Positions 25,410 to 33,377 of a DNA stretch of 64,000 nt are shown here, piece after piece. Under the pieces are notes generated by a model, which saw only the letters and a program-made list of their open reading frames with translations, ran no database searches and had not been told where the DNA came from. The translations under genes were made by a program, and so were the position numbers. Location of the stretch: NCBI GenBank assembly GCA_963734025.1, contig CAVTFR010000011.1, positions 310,001 through 374,000 of the forward strand, in the 5' to 3' direction. The stretch comes from JACVRW01 sp963734025. Its GTDB lineage: Bacteria > Actinomycetota > Thermoleophilia > Solirubrobacterales > Thermoleophilaceae. Within the stretch, counting starts at the first letter, position 1; each line of letters opens with the position of its first letter.

Positions 25410-26640
25410 CCGAGCCGCTGCGGATGTCGCCCGCCACGAACAGGCCGGGCTGGCTCGACTCCAGGAAGAGGGGGTCGCGCTCGAGCGGCCACCAGGAGCG
25501 GTCCGAGCTCCGGAGCAGGTCGCGGCCGGTCATGAAGTAGCCGTGCTCGTCGCAGCGGAGCCAGTCCTCGACGCCCGCGCTGAGTGGCTCCGCGCCGATC
25601 AGGACGAAGAGGGCGTCGGCCGGGAGGACCTGCTCGCCGACGGGGCCAGTGACGGTCACCGTCTCGAGCCTGTCCTCGCCACCGCCGTCGGTGACCTCGG
25701 TGTGCGTCCGCACGCTGATCCGCCCGTTGCGCTCGACCCGCTCCACCAGATAGCGCGACATGCCGCGCTCGAGCGAGTCGGCCCGAACCAGCATCGTGAC
25801 CTCGGCGGCGTGGTCGGCGAGATGCACCGCGGCCTGCCCGGCCGAGTTCGCTCCGCCCACGATCATCACCCTGCGGCCGGCGTAGGCGGCGGCGTCGCCT
25901 GACGGGCTGCCGTAACGCACTCCGCGGCCGATCAGACGCTCGATCGCCGGCACGTCGAGGCGGCGGTAGGCCACTCCGCTCGCCGCGACTCCGGTGCGCG
26001 TGCGGATCGTCGGGCCGCTCGAGAGCTCGAGTTCGACCTCCCCGTCCGGCTGCGGCCGGGCGTGCACGATCAGCACCCCGATCAGGAACTCCGCGCCCAG
26101 CCGAATTGCCTGGCGATAGCTGCTCTCAGCGAGCTCGGCGCCGCTGATCCCGTTCGGGAAGCCGGGGTAGTTCTCGATTCGCGAGCTGGTGCCGGCCTGA
26201 CCGCCGGGGGCGTGCAGCTCGATGACCAACGTGCGCAGCCCCTCCGACGCGGCGTAGACGGCCGCCGTCAGCCCGGCCGGCCCGGCGCCGAGCACCATCA
26301 CGTCGTAGTGGTCGTGGCGGGGGCGGGTCGGCAGGCCCACGCCGGCTGCGAGCGCCGTGCGCCAGCCGCCGGCGGCGACATACGCCTCCGTCAGGGCCGG
26401 GTCGAGCCGTCCGGGAATGGCCTCGGCGAAGAGCGACGGCGCCTCGAGCCGCGTGCCGTCGGCGAACAGCGCGAGTGGCCGTGCGCGCGCGCTCGCGATC
26501 GCCTCGTCCGACAGGAATGGGAGCAGCGGGTCGCTGTCGAGATCGATCCAGTGGAGGGGCGCGTCGTTGCTTTCCAGGAACTCGCGCGCGGCCTCGGCTG
26601 CGGGTTGGCCGCGGCGGCCGAGGAGCGTCACGGGATCCAT
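25330..26640 (-). CDS. FAD/NAD(P)-dependent oxidoreductase, TrxR-like but without redox cysteines
   Basis: A 436-aa flavoprotein. Residues 1-~105 form an N-terminal extension that resembles a thioredoxin-fold remnant (no CxxC). FAD binding is at VMVLGAGPAGLTAA (GAGPAG 118-123) and NAD(P)H binding at MIVGGANSAGQAA (GGANSAG 262-268); the closing block is GLFVAGDIRSG. Thioredoxin reductases carry a CATC redox pair just before the second loop; here the stretch reads YGSPSGDAAAY, so it cannot act as a classical TrxR. It may feed electrons to a ferredoxin or other acceptor. The start overlaps the stop of the AI-2E gene (TGATG), so they share an operon. Confidence 0.85.
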   Translation of the reverse strand: MDPVTLLGRRGQPAAEAAREFLESNDAPLHWIDLDSDPLLPFLSDEAIASARARPLALFADGTRLEAPSLFAEAIPGRLDPALTEAYVAAGGWRTALAAGVGLPTRPRHDHYDVMVLGAGPAGLTAAVYAASEGLRTLVIELHAPGGQAGTSSRIENYPGFPNGISGAELAESSYRQAIRLGAEFLIGVLIVHARPQPDGEVELELSSGPTIRTRTGVAASGVAYRRLDVPAIERLIGRGVRYGSPSGDAAAYAGRRVMIVGGANSAGQAAVHLADHAAEVTMLVRADSLERGMSRYLVERVERNGRISVRTHTEVTDGGGEDRLETVTVTGPVGEQVLPADALFVLIGAEPLSAGVEDWLRCDEHGYFMTGRDLLRSSDRSWWPLERDPLFLESSQPGLFVAGDIRSGSVKRVASAVGEGAMAASLVHSYLAADG

Positions 26641-27758
26641 CAGGCGGGGGCGCTGCCGCGCTCCACGGACTCGCCCCTGAGGGCGGCCATGCGCTCACGC
26701 CGCGCCGCGGTCAACTCGCGGAGGACGACCTTGAGCGACGCCGCCACGGGAACGGCCAAGATGGCGCCTATCACCCCGAGTAACGCACCGCCCGCGAGCA
26801 CGACTGCGATCGTGGCGAACAGGGACAGCGAGACTGCTTGGCGGTAGACGAGCGGTTGAATCACGTAGTTCTCGATCTGCTGATAGACGAGGATCACGAG
26901 CAGCATGATCGCCGCGTCGACGACCCCGGAGCCGGCGAGCGTGATCGCGACGACGATGATCGCGGCGATCAAGGAGCCGACCTGCGGTATCAGGTCGAAG
27001 AGGCCGACGATCAGCGCGAGCCCGACCGGGAAGGGCGCGCCGATGATCACGGCGGTCACACCGACCACCGTGCCCGCGATCAGTGAGATCGCGAGGTTGC
27101 CGAGCAGCGAGTAGGAGATCGTCTCGGTGACCTCCTCGAGGACGCGGCCGACTCGCGCGGCCTCGGCGGGTGGCAGCAGCGCGAGCGCCCCGCTCTCCAG
27201 GTCCGGCAGGCCGATCAGCAGGAACAGCGTGAGAAAGACGAGCGTCACCACGCTGAACACTGAGCCTACGAGCGCGCCCGTCATGCCGAGCAGCGCGCTG
27301 GCGCCCTCCGGGATCTTGTTGGCGAGGTCCTTCGTGAGGTCCTGTGCCTTGTCCGTCACGTCGGTGCGATCCTCGAGCTGCTCGAAGAGCGGCTCATCCT
27401 GCAGGTCCTCGATGTAGCCCGGCAGATCGCCTGCGAGCTGGCGGACCTCGTTCCAGATCGGCGTGGCCACCCAGATGATCAGCACCGACACGATCACGAA
27501 CAGCAGGGCGAAGACGAGCAGGGCGGCCCTGGCGCGCCCGATGCCCCGGCGCGTGAACCACCTCACGAGCGGATCGAGGCCGAGCGCGAGGACGAACGCG
27601 AGCCCGATCGTGAGGATGACCTCGCTCGCGACGATCACGAGGTAGACGGCGAGCGCGATGAGCGCCGCCTTGAGGACGGTCGCCCCCGAAACCACGATCT
27701 CGATCCGCCTGGGACCGAGCTCGCCGGTGCTCGGGACGTCATCCGGCCGGGCGCTCAT
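26640..27758 (-). CDS. AI-2E family transporter
   Basis: A 372-aa membrane protein of the AI-2E/TqsA (UPF0118) family. It has paired hydrophobic segments at about 25-55 and 60-100, a hydrophilic segment at about 100-150, then helices to residue 340. The family block VPVAASLKVVLREL lies near the end. Family members export small molecules; some act as Na+/H+ antiporters and others handle AI-2-like signals. No lsr genes are nearby, so the substrate is unknown. It is translationally coupled to the downstream flavoprotein. Confidence 0.9.
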   Translation of the reverse strand: MSARPDDVPSTGELGPRRIEIVVSGATVLKAALIALAVYLVIVASEVILTIGLAFVLALGLDPLVRWFTRRGIGRARAALLVFALLFVIVSVLIIWVATPIWNEVRQLAGDLPGYIEDLQDEPLFEQLEDRTDVTDKAQDLTKDLANKIPEGASALLGMTGALVGSVFSVVTLVFLTLFLLIGLPDLESGALALLPPAEAARVGRVLEEVTETISYSLLGNLAISLIAGTVVGVTAVIIGAPFPVGLALIVGLFDLIPQVGSLIAAIIVVAITLAGSGVVDAAIMLLVILVYQQIENYVIQPLVYRQAVSLSLFATIAVVLAGGALLGVIGAILAVPVAASLKVVLRELTAARRERMAALRGESVERGSAPA

Positions 27759-27859
27759 GCGGACGCCATGCTCGCGGGCCAGCCGGACGCGACCCCGGAC
27801 TGCCGGCCAGGTGCCACGGGGTCCGGGGGCGCGAGCCGCCGGCTGGCATCCTGCCGGTC

Positions 27860-28447
27860 ATGACCTTCATAGAGACCCTTCCCGAGGACGGCGCGCCGGA
27901 GCGGGTGGCGAAGCTGTACGAGGCGGATCGCGACGCGCAGGGCCGGGTGCCGAACTACACCCAGGCGTTCTCGCTCCACCCCGAGCTCTACGAGGCGTGG
28001 AAGCAGCTCAACGTCGCGGTCAAGTCGAACATGGACCTACGGCGTTACGAGCTGGCGACGCTCGCCGCGGCGCGGCGGCTGCGCTCCTCGTACTGCGCGC
28101 TCGCGCATGGATCGGTGCTGGCGGACCGCTTCATGTCGGACGACGAGCTGCTCGACGTCGTCGCGGACCATCGCCACGCCGGCCTGGACGAGGTCGACGT
28201 GGCCGTGATGGACCTCGCCGAGAAGGTGGCCGGCGACGCCACCGCGGTCACTCAGGAGGATGTCGACCGGCTGCGGTCGCTCGGTCTGAGCGACCGCGAC
28301 GTCTTCGACGTCGTCGCGGCGGCCTCCGTGCGCTGTTTCTACAGCACGCTGCTCGACGCCCTCGGCGTCGAGGCCGACCCGCGCTTCGCGGAGCTCGACC
28401 CGCCCCTTCGCAACGCGCTGACGGTCGGCCGCCCGATCGAGAGCTGA
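27860..28447 (+). CDS. Carboxymuconolactone decarboxylase-family / AhpD-like protein
   Basis: A 195-aa all-helical protein of the CMD/AhpD group (peroxidase-related). The active-site region reads LRSSYCALAHGSVL: one Cys and a His five residues on. AhpD proper has CxxC plus His, so the resolving partner Cys is replaced by Ala and disulfide chemistry would need another thiol. The later block DVAVMDLAEKVAGDA is the second helix pair of the fold. It is divergent from the AI-2E operon. Likely an oxidative-stress or small-molecule enzyme; the substrate is unknown. Confidence 0.82.
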   Translation: MTFIETLPEDGAPERVAKLYEADRDAQGRVPNYTQAFSLHPELYEAWKQLNVAVKSNMDLRRYELATLAAARRLRSSYCALAHGSVLADRFMSDDELLDVVADHRHAGLDEVDVAVMDLAEKVAGDATAVTQEDVDRLRSLGLSDRDVFDVVAAASVRCFYSTLLDALGVEADPRFAELDPPLRNALTVGRPIES

Positions 28448-28563
28448 CGACTCGTCTCCAGGCTCCAGCGCCCGGGAGGCGGGTGCGGCCAGCACAGGTC
28501 CTCGAGTATCTCCTCGTCGGAGAGCTCGATCGTGAACGCCTGGTCGAGATCCGGGGCGTTCAT
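28339..28563 (-). CDS. Small hypothetical protein coupled to the SGNH hydrolase
   Basis: A 74-aa frame whose ATG (28563) overlaps the stop of the SGNH hydrolase (ATGA). The first ~40 residues are acidic and ordinary (DQAFTIELSDEEILEDLCWP, then a Pro/Trp stretch). The last third is antisense to the CMD gene and Ser/Arg-rich. No homologue recognised. Coupling supports it; the antisense overlap counts against it. Confidence 0.4.
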   Translation of the reverse strand: MNAPDLDQAFTIELSDEEILEDLCWPHPPPGRWSLETSRQLSIGRPTVSALRRGGSSSAKRGSASTPRASSSVL

Positions 28564-29240
28564 GCCGCGACCCTCGTCGTGAGCGCGTCGCCCATCACCC
28601 GGATCGCCTCGCTCGCCACGATGGCGTGGCCGCGGGCGTTCAGGTGGAGACGGTCGCTGCTGTAGACGTCCGGGTCGGCGCAGACCGGGTGCCCGCGCAT
28701 CTCGACGAGCATTGCGCCGTGCCGTGCGGCGACACCGCGGGTGGCCGCCGCGAGCCCGCCGAGACGCTCGTCGAGCGCGGCCTCGTGCTCGGGTGGCACG
28801 AGCCCCGAGGCCACGATGTCCATCAGCTCGAGCATCAGCAGGTCGGCCCCCGCGCGGCGCAGCGGAGCGGCGATCGCGTCCAGCTCGCGCGCGACGTGGT
28901 CGGGCGAGAAGGAGCGCCGCAGGGCGTCGTTGCCGCCGGCCGCGAGGATCACGAGGTCGGGCCGGAAGCCGAGCGCCGCCGGCAGCTGGAGCTCGCGCAC
29001 CTCGGCAGCGCGCAGGTCGCGACGGCCCAGGTTCATCACGGTCAGGCCGGGGGCCGCGGCCTGCAGCGGCTCCGTGATGCGGTCGATCCAGGACAGGTCG
29101 CGGTAGCCGTCGTGCGGTTCGCGCACCCCCTCGGCGACGCTGTCGCCGAGCACGGCCACGCGCCGCCAGGGCGCTCCGCGAAGGAGGGGGACGAGCCGGG
29201 TGAACGGCAGGACATACCGCTCTCTGCTGAGGTAGATCAT
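28560..29240 (-). CDS. SGNH/GDSL hydrolase
   Basis: A 226-aa SGNH-fold esterase. Block I is VAVLGDSVAEG (nucleophile Ser), block II is in MNLGRRD, block III is LAAGGNDALRR, and block V SSDRLHLNARGH supplies the catalytic Asp and His. Start ATG 29240 follows GAGGAGAAG. There is no signal peptide, so it is probably cytoplasmic, although an N-terminal 50-aa membrane peptide is translated just upstream. It may deacylate a lipid or sugar ester. It sits between two small coupled ORFs in one likely transcript. Confidence 0.9.
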   Translation of the reverse strand: MIYLSRERYVLPFTRLVPLLRGAPWRRVAVLGDSVAEGVREPHDGYRDLSWIDRITEPLQAAAPGLTVMNLGRRDLRAAEVRELQLPAALGFRPDLVILAAGGNDALRRSFSPDHVARELDAIAAPLRRAGADLLMLELMDIVASGLVPPEHEAALDERLGGLAAATRGVAARHGAMLVEMRGHPVCADPDVYSSDRLHLNARGHAIVASEAIRVMGDALTTRVAA

Positions 29241-29389
29241 GTCTTCTCCTCGAGGACGAGCCACAGTGCCGTGAGCGCGACGGCGAGCGTGGCAATGGTG
29301 CAGAACAGGTAGACGTCGGCGTACGGCCCGACGCCGGAGCCGGAATCGATGCGGCCGTCGAGCAGGGTGGTCTCGGAAACAAAAAGCAC
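29237..29389 (-). CDS. 50-aa single-pass membrane peptide
   Basis: A short frame from GTG 29389 to TGA 29237, overlapping the hydrolase start (ATGA). After a polar N-terminus (VLFVSETTLLDGRIDSGSG) a hydrophobic run spans about residues 25-46, ending in EEKT. The GTG lies inside the left arm of the TetR palindrome, so the message would be nearly leaderless. It may anchor or deliver the coupled hydrolase to the membrane. Too short for homology by eye. Confidence 0.55.
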   Translation of the reverse strand: MLFVSETTLLDGRIDSGSGVGPYADVYLFCTIATLAVALTALWLVLEEKT

Positions 29390-29429
29390 GATCGGTCGTA
29401 CTTTCTAGCACAGTACGAACGATCGTGCT
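29385..29429. promoter_or_regulatory. 45-bp near-perfect palindrome, probable TetR operator
   Basis: Left arm AGCACGATCGGTCGTAC (29385-29401) and right arm GTACGAACGATCGTGCT (29413-29429) are 17 bases long with one mismatch, around an 11-base centre. Each arm also contains its own ACGA-N4-TCGT palindrome, so two TetR dimers could bind. TACTTTCT occurs at 29399 and again at 29429. It lies between the TetR gene (ATG 29444) and the minus-strand membrane-peptide/SGNH genes, and can control both. Confidence 0.75.
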
Positions 29430-29443
29430 ACTTTCTTCTCGGA

Positions 29444-30112
29444 ATGACCACACCCGACGACCTCGAGACCCTGGCCGTCGCCGAGCCGGGAACGGGCGGC
29501 GACGACGCCGACGGCCGCCGCCGGCGGGGCAACCGCACGCGCGAGTCGATCCTCCAGGCGGCGGCCGATCTCGCATCCGTCAACGGCCTGGAGGGGCTGA
29601 CGATCGGCACCCTCGCCTCCGAGCTCGGCATGAGCAAGAGCGGCCTGTTCGCCCACTTCGGGTCGAAGGAGGAGCTCCAGCTCGCGACGATCGACGCCGC
29701 GCGCAGGCGCTTCGTCGACCGTGTCGTCAAACCCTCACGCCATCTCCCCCGCGGGCGTGAGCGCCTCGAGGCGCTGCTGCATGACTGGCAGCAGTACTAC
29801 CGCGACCAGGTGTTCGCGGGCGGCTGCTTCTTCCATACGGTCAAGGCGGAGTTCGACGGCCGCCCCGACAGCAAGGTGCGCGAGGTCGTGACGAACGACG
29901 CCCGTGAGTTCCTCGCCTTCCTCACCCGCGAGGTCCGAAAGGCGCAGGAGGCGGGCGACATCGACCCCACCGTCGAGGCGGAGCAGATCGCGTTCGAGCT
30001 CGACGCGCTCGGCGCGGCCGCTCACCAGCACTTCCAGCTGATGCACGACCCGGCGGTCTTCGACCGCGCCGAGCGGGCGATCAAGGCCCGGATCGAGTCG
30101 CTCGCGAGCTGA
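29444..30112 (+). CDS. TetR/AcrR-family regulator
   Basis: A 222-aa TetR protein. After a polar tail of about 28 residues comes the HTH (about 30-75): RESILQAAADLASVNGLEGL, then LASELGMSKSGLFAHFGSKE. The ligand domain has GGCFFHTVKAEFDGRPDSKV and a C-terminal TetR_C-like block with FELDALGAAAHQHFQL. The 45-bp palindrome just upstream should be its operator. Likely targets are itself and the divergent SGNH hydrolase group, so the ligand may be a lipid or an ester (inferred). It ends 4 bases before the convergent binding-protein gene. Confidence 0.92.
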   Translation: MTTPDDLETLAVAEPGTGGDDADGRRRRGNRTRESILQAAADLASVNGLEGLTIGTLASELGMSKSGLFAHFGSKEELQLATIDAARRRFVDRVVKPSRHLPRGRERLEALLHDWQQYYRDQVFAGGCFFHTVKAEFDGRPDSKVREVVTNDAREFLAFLTREVRKAQEAGDIDPTVEAEQIAFELDALGAAAHQHFQLMHDPAVFDRAERAIKARIESLAS

Positions 30113-30115
30113 GCC

Positions 30116-31453
30116 TCACGGCTGGGGCGCCCGGCGGCCGGCGAGCTGGGCCCAGGGTGGAGCCGGCTGCCCTGGACGGCAGGCGGCCGGGACGGTGCTC
30201 GGCGTGTGGGACGGCGTAAGCAGGCCGCCGACGGATTGGTCGACGTCATCGATCCGGCCGAGCGGCGTCAGCACGGGCTCCTCGCCGGCGGCCGCGGGAG
30301 CGCCGATGCGCACGAGTGAGGTGGAGGCGACCGCCTGACCGTTCTCGTCGAGTCGCACCGGTCCGCCGAGCAGCATCAGGCGCAGGCGGGCGAGCTCGGC
30401 CGGCAGGAGCTCTATGTCGCCACCGGCGCGCTCGAGGGCCCGCATCAGGGCCTCGACGGCGTCGCGGTAGCCCGTGACCGCCTCGTCCCGCGCGGTTCCC
30501 GGTGAAGCGCCCGGGAAGGCCCGCTGGTACCTCCGCACGTAGTTGCGCATTCGAGCCGGGTCCACCTGCGAGGTCGAGACAACGCCGGCGAGCGCAGTCG
30601 CGGTCTCGCGCAGCATGCCGGGGGTGTCCACCACTCCCGGTCCGACGACGAGCTCGCGCGCCGGATCCTCCATTCGGGCCGCGAGCCGGGTGAGAAATGG
30701 CTCCGGGCCGAAGAACGGGCCGCTGAAGACGGCGACGCCGTCGACGTTTCGGGGAACCCGGCTCACGTCGCGGCCACGCCGGTTGAACTCGTCGATCGCG
30801 ATCTGGTCGGTGACCTTGCCGCCGAGTGCGCAGAACTCGGCCGTGAAGGCATCGCGGCTCAGCCAGCCGGAATCCCAATTGCCGATCACGATGGCCGCCC
30901 GCCGCCAGCCGAGCTCGCGGAACACGTGGGTGCCGAGGCCCGCGATGCCCTGGCCGTAGTCGCCGGCGACGCGAAACAGGTTCGGCGCCGTCCTCTCAAG
31001 CGTGACCTCGCGTGGTCCGTGCACCACCGGCACGAACACGACCGCGGGATGCGCGCGCGCCAGATCGCGCATGACCATCTCGTCAGGCCCGCTAGTGGCC
31101 GCCACCACGGCGTCTACCTTCTCGACCTCCACGAGGCGACGCAGCTCTCTGGTCAACACGCTGAACTCGAGAGCCTCGGTGCAGCCGGTGACGAGCTCCA
31201 CGGGGCGTCCGGCGACCTCAACTTCGCCGACGCCGTCGCTCGCGCGACTGCCTTGTCGCTCCGCTCCCCGCTCGATCAGCGGAAGTTGCGCTCCGGACAG
31301 CTCGGCCTCGCGGTACGGCCGGCCGATCCCCACGCAGTCGACGACGACGCCCACCCGCAGCGGACGTTCCTCCTCGCCGCATCCGCTCGCCGCCAGCAGA
31401 CCGGCGGCGAGGAGCGCGGACAGGGCGCGCAGTTTGCTGCGCTCAGAAGTCAT
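30116..31453 (-). CDS. Substrate-binding lipoprotein (periplasmic-binding-protein fold)
   Basis: A 445-aa type I periplasmic-binding protein of the branched-chain amino acid/ligand-binding group. The N-terminus is a lipoprotein signal with the lipobox LAASGC (Cys25) in LLAAGLLAASGCGEEE. LRVGVVVDCVG opens the first lobe and VVAATSGPDEMVMRDLARAH the second; a Pro-rich C-terminal tail follows. The ATG at 31453 overlaps the kinase stop (ATGA). No ABC permease or ATPase gene is present, so it probably acts as an extracellular sensor partner of the kinase rather than in transport. Confidence 0.87.
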   Translation of the reverse strand: MTSERSKLRALSALLAAGLLAASGCGEEERPLRVGVVVDCVGIGRPYREAELSGAQLPLIERGAERQGSRASDGVGEVEVAGRPVELVTGCTEALEFSVLTRELRRLVEVEKVDAVVAATSGPDEMVMRDLARAHPAVVFVPVVHGPREVTLERTAPNLFRVAGDYGQGIAGLGTHVFRELGWRRAAIVIGNWDSGWLSRDAFTAEFCALGGKVTDQIAIDEFNRRGRDVSRVPRNVDGVAVFSGPFFGPEPFLTRLAARMEDPARELVVGPGVVDTPGMLRETATALAGVVSTSQVDPARMRNYVRRYQRAFPGASPGTARDEAVTGYRDAVEALMRALERAGGDIELLPAELARLRLMLLGGPVRLDENGQAVASTSLVRIGAPAAAGEEPVLTPLGRIDDVDQSVGGLLTPSHTPSTVPAACRPGQPAPPWAQLAGRRAPQP

Positions 31454-33285
31454 GCTCCGTGACCCACACCCCGCCGTCGCCCACCGCAAGCCCGCGCGGA
31501 GCGCCGCCGACGTCTGCGGTCGCACGTGACCCGACGGCTGTCGGGATCAATGCGCGAGACCGTTCCGTCCAGCGTGTTGGCGACCCAGATCGAGCCCGCG
31601 CCGGCGGTGACGCCGCTCGGTCCCCTGCCGACGCGCACCGGCCGGAGGAGCCTCTCGTCGTTCACGTCGAGGGGCACAACCGCGTCCCGGACGCCGTCGG
31701 TGATCCACACCCGGTCGTCCGCCACCGCCACCGAGGTGGGGGCGAAGCCGAGCTCGACCGTGGCCTCGACCTCGCCGCTGCGGGCGTCGAGCCGCCACAG
31801 GCGCCGGTCGAGTGCATCGCCGAGCACCCACACCGAGCCGGCGCCGACCGCGAGCTCGCGGAACTGGCCGCGCGTGTTGCCGACGGTCAGCGGATCCCTG
31901 AACGGGAGGTACATCGTCACGAGCTTTCGCAATCGCCTGCTGTCCGTGCTCACGCGCACGGCAAACGGGCAGTTCGCCGCCCACAGGACCCCCTCGCCGG
32001 CACCCATCGCGCAGGCGAGCAGGCCGATTCCCTCCTCGCGCACCCCCGTCCGCGCGTCGTAGCGCGACACCACGCCGCGCAGAAAGGCGGTATCGGCCCC
32101 GACGTAGACCTTGTCCCCGACCGCCGCGAGGTCCCGCGGCTCGCCCGTCGAGGTCACCCGCTCGAGCCGCCCCGGGCCGGGCTCGTAGCGCCATAGGACC
32201 CCGCCGCGGAAGTCAGCCATCCATACGCCTCCGGGGGTCACGACGAGCTCACCCGGATGACCGCGGATTCCTGTCTCGCGCGTCACCCGGTTCGTATCGG
32301 GGTCGATGCGGACGAGCGCGCCGGCGGGGTCCGTCCGCGACTCCTCGCCGCCACCTGCCAGAAGGATGACCCCGAGGATCGCGGCGAGCGCCAGCACGGC
32401 GGCGGCGAGCGCGGCGACGAGTCGCGTGCGGGTGGCGCGTTCGGCGGGGCGCAGCTCGAGAGCCTCCGCCGCCGCCTCGACCAGCGCGGTGCAGCTCTCG
32501 TAGCGGTCGTCCGGCGACTTGGCCATGCCGCGGGCGATCACATCGTCGATCGCCGGAGGCAGGTCGGCGCGCTCGCTCGGCTTCGGGACCGGCTCCCGCA
32601 GGTGCGCGAAGATCATGGCCACGTCGGAGCGCGACCCATAGGGCACGCCGCCGGTGAGGCACTCGAAGATCAGGCAGGCCAGCCCGTACTGGTCGGCCCG
32701 GCCGTCGACCTGCTCACCGCGGATCTGCTCCGGGGAGACGTACGCGACCGTGCCCATGAACTGGCCGTCGGTCGGGCCCCGCTCGGTGGCGCTCTGGGTC
32801 AGCCCGAAGTCGGCGAGGTAACAGTGCTCGCGGTCCTCCTCGGAGTCGAGCAGAACGTTGCTCGGCTTCACGTCACGGTGCACCAGCCCGGCACGGTGCG
32901 CCGCATCGAGGGCACCGGCGAGCTGCCGGGCGATCGCGACGGTGCGGGCGGGATCGAGCGCACCCTGGTGGCGCAGCAGCGCCTTGAGGTCCTTTCCACG
33001 GACGTAGCGCATGGCGATGAAGAGCCGCTCGTCCTGCTCACCGGCCTCGTAGATCGGGATGACGTTCGGGTGGTCGAGGCTCGCCGCCAGGCGCGACTCG
33101 CTCAGGAACCGTTCGCGGAAACGTTCGTCCGCAGCGACTCCGGCCGCGAGCACCTTCAGCGCGACCTGCCTCTCGAGACGAACGTCGAGAGCCCGGTAGA
33201 CCTCTCCGGTGCCGCCCCGCCCTATGAGGTCCTCGGCCCGGTAGCCGCGGAGCTCCGGCGCGACGGTCGCATGTCGATTGTGCAT
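31450..33285 (-). CDS. Ser/Thr protein kinase with extracellular beta-propeller (probable C-terminal frameshift)
   Basis: A 611-aa receptor kinase. The PknB-like domain (about 14-275) has glycine loop GRGGTGEVY (22-30), K44 in VALKVL, HRD (136-138) and DFG (159-161), then the APE-region GTVAYVSPEQ. A single helix (about 289-310) crosses the membrane, and about 270 outer residues form a YncE/NHL-like propeller with repeats such as GFAPTSVAVADDRVW and GPSGVTAGAGSIWVAN. After VT near nt 31525 the frame turns Arg-rich (CDRRRRRRSARACGG), while a +1 frame continues the repeat (see findings). It is coupled to the binding lipoprotein. Confidence 0.9.
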   Translation of the reverse strand: MHNRHATVAPELRGYRAEDLIGRGGTGEVYRALDVRLERQVALKVLAAGVAADERFRERFLSESRLAASLDHPNVIPIYEAGEQDERLFIAMRYVRGKDLKALLRHQGALDPARTVAIARQLAGALDAAHRAGLVHRDVKPSNVLLDSEEDREHCYLADFGLTQSATERGPTDGQFMGTVAYVSPEQIRGEQVDGRADQYGLACLIFECLTGGVPYGSRSDVAMIFAHLREPVPKPSERADLPPAIDDVIARGMAKSPDDRYESCTALVEAAAEALELRPAERATRTRLVAALAAAVLALAAILGVILLAGGGEESRTDPAGALVRIDPDTNRVTRETGIRGHPGELVVTPGGVWMADFRGGVLWRYEPGPGRLERVTSTGEPRDLAAVGDKVYVGADTAFLRGVVSRYDARTGVREEGIGLLACAMGAGEGVLWAANCPFAVRVSTDSRRLRKLVTMYLPFRDPLTVGNTRGQFRELAVGAGSVWVLGDALDRRLWRLDARSGEVEATVELGFAPTSVAVADDRVWITDGVRDAVVPLDVNDERLLRPVRVGRGPSGVTAGAGSIWVANTLDGTVSRIDPDSRRVTCDRRRRRRSARACGGRRRGVGHGA

Positions 33286-33335
33286 CCCTTACCTCTGGCC
33301 CAGCCTGACTCAGCTGCCGTGGGCGCGCAAGCCGA

Positions 33336-33370
33336 GGCGGGCCGGCGGCGGGGGGAGCCGCCGGCCCGCC
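33336..33370 (-). terminator. Perfect 14-bp stem-loop
   Basis: GGCGGGCCGGCGGC (33336-33349), loop of 7 bases (GGGGGGA), GCCGCCGGCCCGCC (33357-33370). It lies between the stop of the secreted protein (33378) and the kinase start (33285). It probably ends the secreted-protein transcript; there is no T run. Confidence 0.6.
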
Positions 33371-33377
33371 AGTGGGC

